A DNA stretch of 13,439 nucleotides from Podochytrium sp. JEL0797 (lineage: Eukaryota > Chytridiomycota > Chytridiomycetes > Chytridiales > Chytriomycetaceae): contig JADGJG010000721.1 in NCBI GenBank assembly GCA_027596195.1, forward strand, positions 1 to 13,439. The letters are read 5' to 3'. Made by a program: the position numbers and the translations under genes. This document shows positions 1 through 6,630 of this stretch, one piece after another (position 1 is the first letter of the stretch; the number at the start of each line of letters is the position of its first letter). The notes under the pieces are model-generated. The model worked only from the letters and a program-made list of their open reading frames with translations, did no database searches and was not told where the DNA came from.

Positions 1-299
1 GAGTGGGTTGACTGTGGGATGGGCGCAGCCGCCGGCGGAGGATGTGTTGTTGCGGGAGGGGAATTTGGAGGCGGCGAGTTTGGCGGAGAAGCTGAAGTTT
101 ATTCAAGAGAAGATGGGCGATTTGATGAGTTGAGTTTCTATTTTGGCGTTTTTGTGTTGGAGTGGGAGTGCGTTTGGGCTCTCAAACTAACTACAATTTT
201 GCAGCCATTTCGGAGAAGGCGGAAAAGGCCATCACACAAGAGAGGATAGAGAGGCAGAGAAAACACGCAGCATTGGCAGCCGAATTGGCTCTAAAGTAA
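1..299 (+). CDS. 3' end of a spliced gene; C-terminal charged helix
   Basis: Partial gene entering from the left edge. The exon in frame 2 (bases 2-128) encodes a tail containing EDVLLREGNLEAASLAEKL, then EKMGDLM. An intron at 129-204 (76 nt) follows: donor GTTGAG at 129, branch-like CTAAC at 187-191, acceptor TTTTGCAG ending at 204. The phase is exact: A at 128 plus CC at 205-206 gives a Thr codon, and the frame then runs to TAA at 297-299. The last exon encodes an Ala/Glu/Lys-rich stretch (ISEKAEKAITQERIERQRKH and so on) that should be helical, probably coiled coil. Without splicing, the first frame stops at 131-133. I do not recognise the family. The splice model is fairly sure; the function is unknown. 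Confidence 0.65.
129..204 (+). other. Spliceosomal intron, 76 nt
   Basis: GT at 129-130, CTAAC branch-like motif at 187-191, and a T-rich tract then GCAG ending at 204. Removing it joins two open frames across a TGA at 131-133. Confidence 0.65.
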
Positions 300-369
300 A
301 AAAAAATCCGAAATATAAACTGATGATTTATTTGGCAAGAGAAACGAACGAGCAAAAGTGCATATATTT

Positions 370-537
370 CTAAACTATTTCTTTGCGAATATCCATCTCT
401 TCTTCTGGAGTTTCGACCTCCTCCCAGAACGGACCCACCGCGGCGCGCAAGCAAACCGGCCAGGCCACCGAAAACGACAACACAGCCGCAACAAACGGAC
501 GCAACGTGTTTCCGTATGGTGGTAGGACCCCTGACAT
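370..537 (-). CDS. Small single-pass membrane protein, 55 aa
   Basis: ATG at 537-535, stop at 372-370. The product starts MSGVLPPYGNTLRPF, has a hydrophobic stretch at about residues 15-33 (FVAAVLSFSVAW...), and ends in an acidic then charged tail (WEEVETPEEEMDIRKEIV). A frame extension reaches an upstream ATG at 612, but the added 25 residues are polar and look like leader, so the internal ATG is preferred. The size, one membrane segment and a charged C-tail resemble the small accessory subunits of mitochondrial respiratory or ATP synthase complexes. That is inference from architecture; I could not match a named family. The upstream region holds two CCAAT boxes on the coding strand and a 10-bp inverted repeat. 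Confidence 0.5.
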   Translation of the reverse strand: MSGVLPPYGNTLRPFVAAVLSFSVAWPVCLRAAVGPFWEEVETPEEEMDIRKEIV

Positions 538-760
538 GAGTAAGTAAGTAGAATCTTGATGCAAGGAAGAGCGCTCGGGGTGATGGGGCCAGTTCTGTTG
601 CGCAGAAATCAAATCTCGAAGGGAACTCCTTTTTGGGGTCTTTTTTTGTTTGCGAGTGCGCGGCGGTCACCCCCCTTGTCCGAAATTCGCACACAATCGC
701 GCGAAATGACACCCCGCTTGACAACTTGTCGAAACTACACGTCATTAACGCGTCCGTGCA

Positions 761-805
761 TCGCTTCGCGTCAGGTCTCGTTGCGCGAGTTATTTCGCGA
801 AGCGA
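761..805. promoter_or_regulatory. 10-bp inverted repeat in a promoter region
   Basis: TCGCTTCGCG at 761-770 and its exact reverse complement CGCGAAGCGA at 796-805, with a 25-nt spacer. It lies about 225-270 bp upstream of the 55-aa ORF and could be a dimeric factor site. No factor is known to me for it. Confidence 0.25.
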
Positions 806-828
806 CGGCACGCGCCTCATTCCAACCC

Positions 829-843
829 ATTGGAATTTATTGG
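829..843 (-). promoter_or_regulatory. Two CCAAT boxes
   Basis: ATTGG at 829-833 and 839-843 reads as CCAAT on the minus strand, 10 bp apart and about 290-305 bp upstream of the 55-aa gene start. CCAAT boxes bind the HAP/NF-Y complex in fungi, which often controls mitochondrial genes. Use here is inference. Confidence 0.3.
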
Positions 844-953
844 CCAAGAAAAAAGAAAAAAAAGCAAAGAAGAAATAAAAACACTGTACAATTTGCGCGG
901 GTGAGTGGGATACAACCCCATTCACAAAAACTCCCAACATTTCCGCCAATCCG

Positions 954-1841
954 TCAATAGACCCTCCCAGATCCTTGTTGAAGACTCTGCTTGCTAACAC
1001 TACTATACGCTGTCGCCGAATTCCCCAACAGACTCCCCTTCTTCACATCCGCGTTATTTTTCGACCGCGTCGCAGCCGAGTCCGCGTCGGTCGCCTCTGA
1101 ATCATCCGAAAACGCACCCCACGAGTCAGCACGCGTCGTATTAAACGGAGTCGTTGAGAAGGACAGTCTGACGGGAGACGCCTGGCGGGATCCGTCGTTT
1201 GAGAAAGTTTTATCGGTGGAACCCAACAGCGAAGTCGGCGCGTCAAATTTCGAATCTCGTCTGTCAGAAGGTTTTTTTTGGAGAATAGTAGCAGAAGAAG
1301 CGGCAGAGGCGACAGACACGACCGATTGAGCGAGGGACCCCAAAGCGGCGCGGGTGGAGTTGAGGATGGATGGGATGGATTGACGTTGGGATTGGGGGTA
1401 CGCCGTGGAGATTTTCGATGCAGAGCCGCCGTCGTAGAGGGAGATGTTTGGGTTCGTTGGTGTGTTGTTCCTGTTGCGGCGGGTTGGATAGTCGTAAGGG
1501 GTTGAATCTACAGGCGCGGAATAGGGAAGGTCGTCCGATTTTTTTGCATTCTCGGTTGGGCTGAAGAGGGTGAATTGTTTCGCGGTGGGAAGCATGGCGC
1601 GCAGAGTGTCGAGAGAAAGGGTTGATTTCTCGGTTGGTTTAGGGATTGTTGTCGGTTGGATTGAGGCAACCCTGCTTTGGTTTGAAAAATAGTCGGCGGC
1701 ATTTGGGTCGAGGTGGGTTGTTGGTGCAGGGGGGGGTTTTGTAGTTGTTGAAGTTGGGCGGTGGCGAGTTGGCTGCGGAGGAGTCTGCTGCTTCTCGAAG
1801 GAGGCAAAGAAGGAATCGCCGACCCCTGGTTCACTGCCCAT
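954..1841 (-). CDS. Disordered Ser/Thr/Pro-rich protein, 295 aa
   Basis: ATG at 1841-1839 (MGSEPGVGDSFFASFEKQ), stop TGA at 956-954. The frame is open 12 codons further up to an ATG at 1877, but that extension (MKKKQIYFF...) is translated poly-A/T leader, so the downstream ATG is chosen. The whole product is low complexity, rich in Ser, Thr, Pro, Asn and Gln, with no membrane segment or folded domain that I can see. An Ala/Ser/Val-rich patch (SLAQSVVSVASAASSAT) may be helical. Short aromatic-acidic motifs near both ends (DSFFASF, and DSWGAFSDDSEATD) resemble adaptor-binding motifs of trafficking proteins; this is suggestive only. tRNA-Ala lies on the same strand and ends 79 bp upstream, so the 5' leader is very short or overlaps the tRNA gene. 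Confidence 0.6.
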   Translation of the reverse strand: MGSEPGVGDSFFASFEKQQTPPQPTRHRPTSTTTKPPPAPTTHLDPNAADYFSNQSRVASIQPTTIPKPTEKSTLSLDTLRAMLPTAKQFTLFSPTENAKKSDDLPYSAPVDSTPYDYPTRRNRNNTPTNPNISLYDGGSASKISTAYPQSQRQSIPSILNSTRAALGSLAQSVVSVASAASSATILQKKPSDRRDSKFDAPTSLLGSTDKTFSNDGSRQASPVRLSFSTTPFNTTRADSWGAFSDDSEATDADSAATRSKNNADVKKGSLLGNSATAYSSVSKQSLQQGSGRVY

Positions 1842-1920
1842 CTTTGTCACAAAAAAATAGATTTGTTTTTTTTTCATTCATTTCGCGCTGTTGCGATTTC
1901 GACGAAAAATAACGCAGCTA

Positions 1921-1992
1921 TGGAGGATGTGGGGTTTGAACCCACGGCCTTCTGGATGCAAACCAGACGCTCTACCACTGAGCTAAACCCCC
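1921..1992 (-). tRNA. tRNA-Ala(TGC), copy 1
   Basis: 72-nt cloverleaf read 1992 to 1921. Anticodon arm TCTGG-TTTGCAT-CCAGA gives anticodon TGC. T-arm is GTGGG-TTCAAAC-CCCAC and the discriminator is A. The acceptor has G3:U70, the known alanine identity pair, and a U6-U67 mismatch. Intronless. An oligo-T terminator (T5) lies at 1909-1905. Identical to the copy at 11090-11161. Confidence 0.96.
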
Positions 1993-2098
1993 TTGTTGTT
2001 AATTTTCAAAACCTTCTACTAGGCTTTTGAAGGAAACTTGGTGAATCAACAAATCCCGGCTTCGAACTGACATAAAACGTGTTTCGAAAACACCCGAA

Positions 2099-2923
2099 AT
2101 GCCCCCCTCCACCACGCTCGCTGACGCCACCACCTCACCACGCAACACACCCCTCCCACCCCTCGTCTGCTTCGCCGTTCTTTGCCACGCCACGCCAAAC
2201 CCGGCCGCCTTCTCCCACATTGTCATCCAAGACGCCACCACCACCACCGCCCTCCGTTGTTCCTTCCGCGTCCCAACCTATCTCACTCCCGGCGCCACAC
2301 TCCTCCTCCGCAACGCCATCGTCCACCGCTTCAGAGGATCTCACGCCCTCAAACTCTCCCGTCCACAAGACCTCACAGTTCTCTCCACCATCATCCAACC
2401 CTCAGAAGTACTCCCACCCCGACCGCATCTCGCCCCTCACCTCGTCGACACTTTAAACGCCCTCCTCGCCTGGTCCATCACAAACCCATTCCTCCAATCC
2501 CTCCGCATCCACTCCACCCCCCATCCCGATCTCACCGACCTCCCTCCCCCCGCTCCGACACCTCAGAAACACGTCACACTCCACGGCTCAATCCACATCC
2601 TCGACCCGCGCTGCGACACACTTTCATCCATCCTGTCACCCTCCTTCCTCACCCCAACCACATTCCACATCCTAATCGCACTCGACCGTGACCGGCATGG
2701 TGTTCTTACACATTCAACCCGACTCGAAACACGCGCGTCACGACCAGTCCTGGCACGTATTCTCGGGATTCCATTATCCTTATCGAATGGGGGTGTCGGT
2801 GACTTGCAGGCGAGAATCAGGTGGGCGGATCGCGTAGCGCAAAGGGTTGCGATGGTACAGCGGAATCAAATGGATTTTGAGGCAGTTGAAGGGCAGGAGG
2901 AGGGTGTGGTGTGGTTGATGTAA
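2099..2923 (+). CDS. Probable OB-fold nucleic-acid-binding protein, 274 aa
   Basis: ATG at 2099 (MPPSTTLADATT), stop TAA at 2921-2923, no intron needed. The codons are strongly C-rich, unlike overlapping frames. Residues about 22-95 alternate hydrophobic strands in an OB-fold order: VCFAVLCHA, then SHIVIQDATTTTALRCSF, then TPGATLLLRNAIVHRFRG, then HALKLSRP. The segment 'pGatLLLRNaiVhrFrG..alkLS' is like the strand 3-4 region of single-strand-binding OB folds such as POT1 and its relatives. That is a comparison from memory of the family pattern, not a search. The middle is Pro/His-rich linker; the C-terminal third (FHILIALDRDRHG, VLARILGIPLSLS, then a charged helix) could be a second folded unit. 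It may be a telomere or ssDNA factor; the function is uncertain. Confidence 0.6.
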   Translation: MPPSTTLADATTSPRNTPLPPLVCFAVLCHATPNPAAFSHIVIQDATTTTALRCSFRVPTYLTPGATLLLRNAIVHRFRGSHALKLSRPQDLTVLSTIIQPSEVLPPRPHLAPHLVDTLNALLAWSITNPFLQSLRIHSTPHPDLTDLPPPAPTPQKHVTLHGSIHILDPRCDTLSSILSPSFLTPTTFHILIALDRDRHGVLTHSTRLETRASRPVLARILGIPLSLSNGGVGDLQARIRWADRVAQRVAMVQRNQMDFEAVEGQEEGVVWLM

Positions 2924-3311
2924 ATATATACAGGATTCCCTTGGCGTGATAACGCGTGAAGAAGCTTCTCTTTCTCATCCGGCTCCCTCACTTGAAAGCC
3001 ATGAGATAGAACTGCATGCAAAACAACTCATTCTCATTCTCATGCATACCAGAAAATGCACGAACTCAGCTCACACGTTCTTTGATTAACAACTTCCTAC
3101 TATAGTATCTTAGGAAAGGATCTTGGCATTGAAGGGCCAGAAGAAGAACGTTGCCGCCGAAATGAACGCGCGCACAGCTCTGCGAACCATCAAACTTATA
3201 ACAAAGCCGCTGCCACTGCACCCAACAGCGCGGTTTCGCAACAGCCACCCAAGAACACTCATTTTCAATGCGGTAGGCGCTCAGTTATGCTCTTCGGGAT
3301 ATCAATCACGT
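2924..3311. other. Intergenic region upstream of tRNA-Leu copy 1
   Basis: No gene that I can support. The left part has TATATATA just after the stop codon (2926-2933) and CT/CA-rich runs near 3030-3050. From about 3135 to 3311 the sequence is homologous to the upstream flank of tRNA-Leu copy 3 (about 12508-12681), so it belongs to the repeated cassette. A 74-codon ORF at 3123-3347 runs into the tRNA gene and is not credible as a protein gene. Confidence 0.6.
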
Positions 3312-3393
3312 GGGCAGATGGCCGAGCGGTCTAAGGCGTCACGTTAAGGCCGTGATCCATTCGTGGGCGTGGGTTCGAATCCCACTCTGCTCA
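3312..3393 (+). tRNA. tRNA-Leu(AAG), copy 1
   Basis: 82-nt class II tRNA. Acceptor GGGCAGA pairs with TCTGCTC; A box within TGGCCGAGCGG. Anticodon arm TCACG-TTAAGGC-CGTGA gives AAG (A34, likely inosine, reading CUU/CUC). The 13-nt variable arm is TCCATTCGTGGGC. T-arm GTGGG-TTCGAAT-CCCAC holds the B box; discriminator A. No intron. T6 terminator at 3395-3400. Identical in all three copies. Confidence 0.96.
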
Positions 3394-3557
3394 ATTTTTT
3401 GCTTTCCTTCTTTGGTTTTGTTGATTTGCCGGAACGGGAGCCTGTTTCCCGAACTTTGGATCTGATTAAATTTTTGAATCGTGTATCGCCAGAACAGGTC
3501 GCCACTTCTGCTCACGACATGCTTCGGTCGATGCTGTTCGCTGGGAGTCTTCGCTAA
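3363..3557 (+). other. Open frame in cassette spacer, read out of tRNA-Leu
   Basis: A 64-codon open frame that begins inside the tRNA-Leu T-arm with GTG and has no early ATG; its first ATG lies near the end. The translated part LPEREPVSRTLDLIKF then FLNRVSPEQVATSAHDML looks helical and protein-like. Copy 2 carries the same frame with one amino-acid change; copy 3 does not keep it. It may be a relic of a coding exon carried by the repeat rather than a functional gene. Confidence 0.2.
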
Positions 3558-3919
3558 TCGTGGTGTTGGTGATGGAGAGGGGGGGGGGGGCACGATGAAA
3601 TTTTTTGGTCGTTAAAAAATCCCAAGCGTCACCCCCTCAACATCAATCGCGTGAATGATGCGTAGAAAATCACTAATTCTGATTGCCACGTCGCGTTTTG
3701 AATGTTGCATTCGCGGATGGAGCGCGTTTGACTGATCAATCGGATGAAAAAAATTGATTGTTAAAACCGTCCAGTTTGAACTCATTGCAAACGATTTTTA
3801 TGATTGATCTCCTCGGTGATGGACACTCCAATCAGTTCTGATCGCCTGGGAGGCAGCGATATCGGCCACTTCGACGAGGAGCAGGCAATCATGTTGGCTG
3901 AAAAAAATAACATTTCAGA

Positions 3920-3991
3920 TCCTAGATCGTCTAGTGGCTAAGATTCCGCCCTCTCACGGCGGCGACCGGGGTTCAATTCCCCGTCTGGGAG
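3920..3991 (+). tRNA. tRNA-Glu(CTC), copy 1
   Basis: 72-nt cloverleaf. Acceptor TCCTAGA pairs with TCTGGGA (one G-U pair). Anticodon arm CCGCC-CTCTCAC-GGCGG gives CTC, reading GAG. T-arm CGGGG-TTCAATT-CCCCG. T5 terminator at 3996-4000. Identical in all three copies. Confidence 0.96.
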
Positions 3992-4075
3992 CTTCTTTTT
4001 AATAGCCTATCTCTCCTTTTTGATTAGTTTTGCATGTTTGGAGGGGGATTCGTAGAGTTTTTGAATTTTGGAAAA

Positions 4076-4509
4076 ATATTTTTAAATTACGATCTTTACT
4101 TTCCACTTACGTACTTATGGCCATCGTTTATCACACAATTTCACGTTCGGTATTTCGGTGAGATTTCGGATCAATTCGCTAATTGAACGATCACACCACG
4201 TTTGACGGACGCATGACCGACTTCTGACTGACTCCTCACTTGCTCATTCTCTCGCATCCTCTCACACTGTTGTTGCATTGAGACTGCGAGGAGGATGTGT
4301 CTCTCTCTCGTTTTACCTTCAAGAAATTTCTGAGCACACGCGTTCAATCATCTCTTGACTTTCGACATAAAACTATATATTCACGGAGATGGGTTGGTGG
4401 AAAACAAACACTGATCAAATGAACAGCAACAAATGACCAAAGGTTCGAGCGAAATAAATTTCAAGCCCAACACTGCTGCGCCAACCACTCAATCCCGACT
4501 TGGGGCAAT
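4076..4509. other. Intergenic, no gene seen
   Basis: AT-moderate sequence between the first cassette and the 3' end of the hemerythrin-like gene. It has CT/TC-rich runs (about 4245-4320) but no convincing ORF or RNA gene. The part next to 4509 is presumably the 3' UTR of the minus-strand gene. Confidence 0.5.
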
Positions 4510-5199
4510 TCACGCCTTCTTTTGCTGCTTCGCATACGAAAACTGCCAGTAATCCTTGTGCACAGACACAAAAATCGGCAGCATCACCTTCACCAAGAAC
4601 CACGGCATCTGCTGCGCAAACAGCTTCTTCTCCTCCTCATTCACCATCATCATCAAATACGCCAACCCAATCGTCGGATCCTCCTTTTGCGTCTCCTTCA
4701 TAATCTCAGCATGACACGCCTTGAGTGCCTCCGTGGTGACATTGCGGGCCACAAAAACATCCACTGTCTGCGTCGACTCCTCAAGCGCCAGGTGTGGGTG
4801 CAAAACGTCGGCCAAGGCTTGCAACTCTTGCTTGAGTTTCGTAAAGTTAAAGGTTTTGGGGTCCAGTGTCTTGCGAGCCGACTTATCCAGGGCTTGGGCC
4901 CCCATTTTGGAACAGTACTCCATCATGGGTTCGAGTGTCTTGTGCTCCGCGGTGAGATGGTCCGTGGGCATGCCGTGGGCTGCGAGGACGGGGAAGTAGA
5001 AGGCGTCTTCGTTGTGGTGGTGGTGGTGGAGGAACTGCATGTAAGCGTGCAGGAACCCGAGGAAGGACCGGAGCTTCTTGGGCGTTTGGATCTGGGAGGC
5101 GTCGCAGTGGGCAATCAGGCTTCCGTTCCCGCGGCGCAGGGTGTTGTGGATTGCTTCGATTTGGTGGCAGTTGGTGGTGAGGTAGGCAATGTCGGCCAT
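4510..5199 (-). CDS. Hemerythrin-like HHE cation-binding protein, 229 aa
   Basis: ATG at 5199-5197 (MADIAYLTTN), stop TGA at 4512-4510. The frame is open to 5301, but the extension crosses a pyrimidine tract plus CGCAG just upstream (about 5224-5237) that looks like untranslated leader or a 3' splice site, and the domain starts right after the chosen Met. The four-helix HHE fold is visible: H18 in AIHNTL; H60xxxE64 within HHHHHNEDAFYFP; H81 and H86 in DHLTAEH; H134/H136xxxE140 in LHPHLALEES. These are the usual ligands of a di-iron centre. The C-terminal third has a hydrophobic, Trp-containing helix (MPWFLVKVMLPIF). Such proteins bind O2, NO or metal in fungi; the exact role is unknown. No membrane anchor or signal peptide is clear. 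The gene sits between two inverted tRNA cassettes. Confidence 0.85.
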   Translation of the reverse strand: MADIAYLTTNCHQIEAIHNTLRRGNGSLIAHCDASQIQTPKKLRSFLGFLHAYMQFLHHHHHNEDAFYFPVLAAHGMPTDHLTAEHKTLEPMMEYCSKMGAQALDKSARKTLDPKTFNFTKLKQELQALADVLHPHLALEESTQTVDVFVARNVTTEALKACHAEIMKETQKEDPTIGLAYLMMMVNEEEKKLFAQQMPWFLVKVMLPIFVSVHKDYWQFSYAKQQKKA

Positions 5200-5649
5200 A
5201 GGTTCTTGGTTCAGCTTTGTGTGTCTGCGAGGAAAAAAAAGGGAGATTCCTTGGCAATCGGCAATTTTTGTTGCACGCGCGCAGATTAAATTTTGATGCA
5301 CATGCGTTCTTCTGAAAGGCGATGTTGTGCATACGGGGAAAAAGAAGTCGGGTAAAATGGGGTCAGTTTAGCAGAATCAATCAATGAAATGAAAACTCGA
5401 CGCGTTCATGCAAGGACCTTCTTGTCCGAATGAAATATACGGTGGATGCGAAGGAAACAAGCAACAAGTTCATATTGCGTTCAAAACCATAGCCTTTATA
5501 CTGAAATTTGATGTTCGGAACCGATGGAAAATACTAACGTAAATTATCTTCTGCGAACAAGAGAGTTGGCATAGGAACTATTAAAAAAGATGAACAAATG
5601 CAAAGCTCCGCTCATAATTAAAAAAAAACTGGAATTTATTTTTTATTTA
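5200..5649. other. Intergenic, promoter side of hemerythrin-like gene
   Basis: AT-rich sequence with A and T runs (5580-5645) and no supported gene. It should hold the promoter and leader of the minus-strand hemerythrin-like gene. A 5' UTR intron ending at the CGCAG near 5224 (minus-strand TTTTTTTTCCTCGCAG) is possible. Confidence 0.4.
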
Positions 5650-5711
5650 CTCTACGCAACAAGATAAACGCAAAACAAATTAAAAGAAAAGGATAGACGA
5701 GCAATAAGAAG

Positions 5712-5783
5712 CTCCCAGACGGGGAATTGAACCCCGGTCGCCGCCGTGAGAGGGCGGAATCTTAGCCACTAGACGATCTAGGA
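5712..5783 (-). tRNA. tRNA-Glu(CTC), copy 2
   Basis: Same 72-nt sequence as copy 1, read 5783 to 5712, anticodon CTC. The nearest T run is T4 at 5690-5687, about 22 nt past the 3' end, so its trailer would be longer than in copy 1. Confidence 0.95.
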
Positions 5784-6010
5784 TCTGTTATGCTTAAGAT
5801 TTTCTCAGTAAAGATCGTTTCCTGCTCCTCGTCCAAGCGGCCGATATCGCTGCCGCCTAGGCAACAGAAGTGATTGAACTGTGCATCACCGAAGAGATCG
5901 ATGGGAAAATCGTTCGCCAAGTGATCAAGCTTGACAACGTTTTTAACAATCAAATTTTTTTCATCCGATTGATAAGTCAAACGCGCTCTATCTTCGAATG
6001 CAGGAAACAT
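5762..6010 (-). other. Spacer ORF running into tRNA-Glu, copy 2
   Basis: ATG at 6010, 82 codons, with its stop inside the tRNA-Glu 5' half. It contains KLDHLANDFPIDLFGD and LGGSDIGRLDEEQ. Copy 1 keeps a similar reading only in the last 25 or so codons (GGSDIGHFDEEQ), and stops interrupt it upstream; copy 3 has a 1-nt insertion in this motif plus a 208-bp insertion. It is more likely a relic of a coding sequence than a gene. Confidence 0.2.
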
Positions 6011-6310
6011 AACGCGACATGAAAAACAGCAACGATGATTTTCTACTCATCATTCTCGCGATTGATGTTGACGCGGTGAGGCTTGGGAGTTTTTAACGAC
6101 CAAAAAATTTCATCGTGACCCCCCCTCTCCGTCACCAACACCACGATTACCGAAGACTCCCAGCGAACAGCATCGACCGAAGCATGTCGTGAGCAGAAGT
6201 TGCGACCTGTTCTGGCGATACACGATTCAAAAATTTAATCAGATCCAAAGTTCGGGAAACAGGCTCCCGTTCCGGCAAATCAACAAAACCAAAGCAGGAA
6301 AGCAAAAAAT

Positions 6311-6392
6311 TGAGCAGAGTGGGATTCGAACCCACGCCCACGAATGGATCACGGCCTTAACGTGACGCCTTAGACCGCTCGGCCATCTGCCC
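6311..6392 (-). tRNA. tRNA-Leu(AAG), copy 2
   Basis: Same 82-nt sequence as copy 1, read 6392 to 6311, with anticodon AAG and a class II variable arm. T6 terminator at 6309-6304. Confidence 0.96.
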
Positions 6393-6630
6393 ATGTTAAT
6401 ATGGATTTTTAATTTCGTACTTATACTACGCTAATGACGGAGTTGCTGTTGGTGTTTTGTTTGTATTAACGAGTTGGCAAGTTGGCAAGCAAACAATGAA
6501 GAAGGGGCTTAACCGTCCGTAATTTGAGAGGGGGGTTCGAACGACCCCTTTCGTATATTGAAAACAATATGAAGACGCACCCGAGCTCCGGGATCGTGTA
6601 TGTCATCTGAAGGCTAATTGAGCATCCGAT
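6393..6630. other. Intergenic, no gene seen
   Basis: Between tRNA-Leu copy 2 and the 3' end of the Ser/Thr-rich locus. Contains a short tandem GTTGGCAAGTTGGCAAG (about 6472-6489) and a GC-rich imperfect inverted repeat at 6530-6549. It is probably the 3' flank of the minus-strand locus. Confidence 0.4.

Larger units (their letters stand above)
538..953. other. Intergenic region, likely promoter of the 55-aa gene
   Basis: About 416 bases between the 55-aa gene and the 3' end of the disordered-protein gene, both on the minus strand. It holds a purine-rich tract near 845-875, two CCAAT motifs on the minus strand (829-833 and 839-843) and a perfect inverted repeat (761-770 and 796-805). Overlapping ORFs here run in several frames without protein-like composition, and I see no gene. 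Confidence 0.4.
3135..4075 (+). repeat. Leu-Glu tRNA cassette, copy 1
   Basis: Copy 1 of a dispersed repeat: 5' flank (shared with copy 3), tRNA-Leu(AAG), a 526-bp spacer, tRNA-Glu(CTC), and a 3' flank of about 80 bp with the shared words TTTTTGATTAGTTTT and GTTTTTGAATTTT. The spacer next to tRNA-Leu is nearly identical to copy 2; the half next to tRNA-Glu is clearly related but diverged. A G run near 3581-3592 differs in length from copy 2. Ends are approximate. Confidence 0.8.
5650..6392 (-). repeat. Leu-Glu tRNA cassette, copy 2
   Basis: Inverted copy of the cassette: tRNA-Leu 6392-6311, spacer of 527 bp, tRNA-Glu 5783-5712, then a short 3' flank with AAAACAAATTAAAAGAAAA (plus strand, about 5672-5690) matching copy 3. 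Unlike copies 1 and 3, no homology is seen upstream of tRNA-Leu beyond 6392. The first 185 bp of spacer after tRNA-Leu differs from copy 1 at only four positions that I could find. Confidence 0.8.

Noticed and set aside
191..1000. 269-codon minus-strand ORF
   Set aside because: Crosses the 55-aa gene, its promoter, the terminal exon on the other strand and the tail of the disordered-protein gene; composition is mixed with no domain.
2182..2691. Arg/Pro/His-rich 169-codon ORF overlapping the OB-fold gene
   Set aside because: Shadow of C-rich codons in another frame.
4522..5289. 255-codon plus-strand ORF opposite the hemerythrin-like gene
   Set aside because: Shadow frame; the minus strand carries the conserved HHE ligands.
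6530..6549. T-arm-like GGGGGTTCGAACGACCCC, possible tRNA remnant
   Set aside because: Stem pairing is incomplete for a T-arm and no acceptor, D-arm or anticodon arm is nearby.
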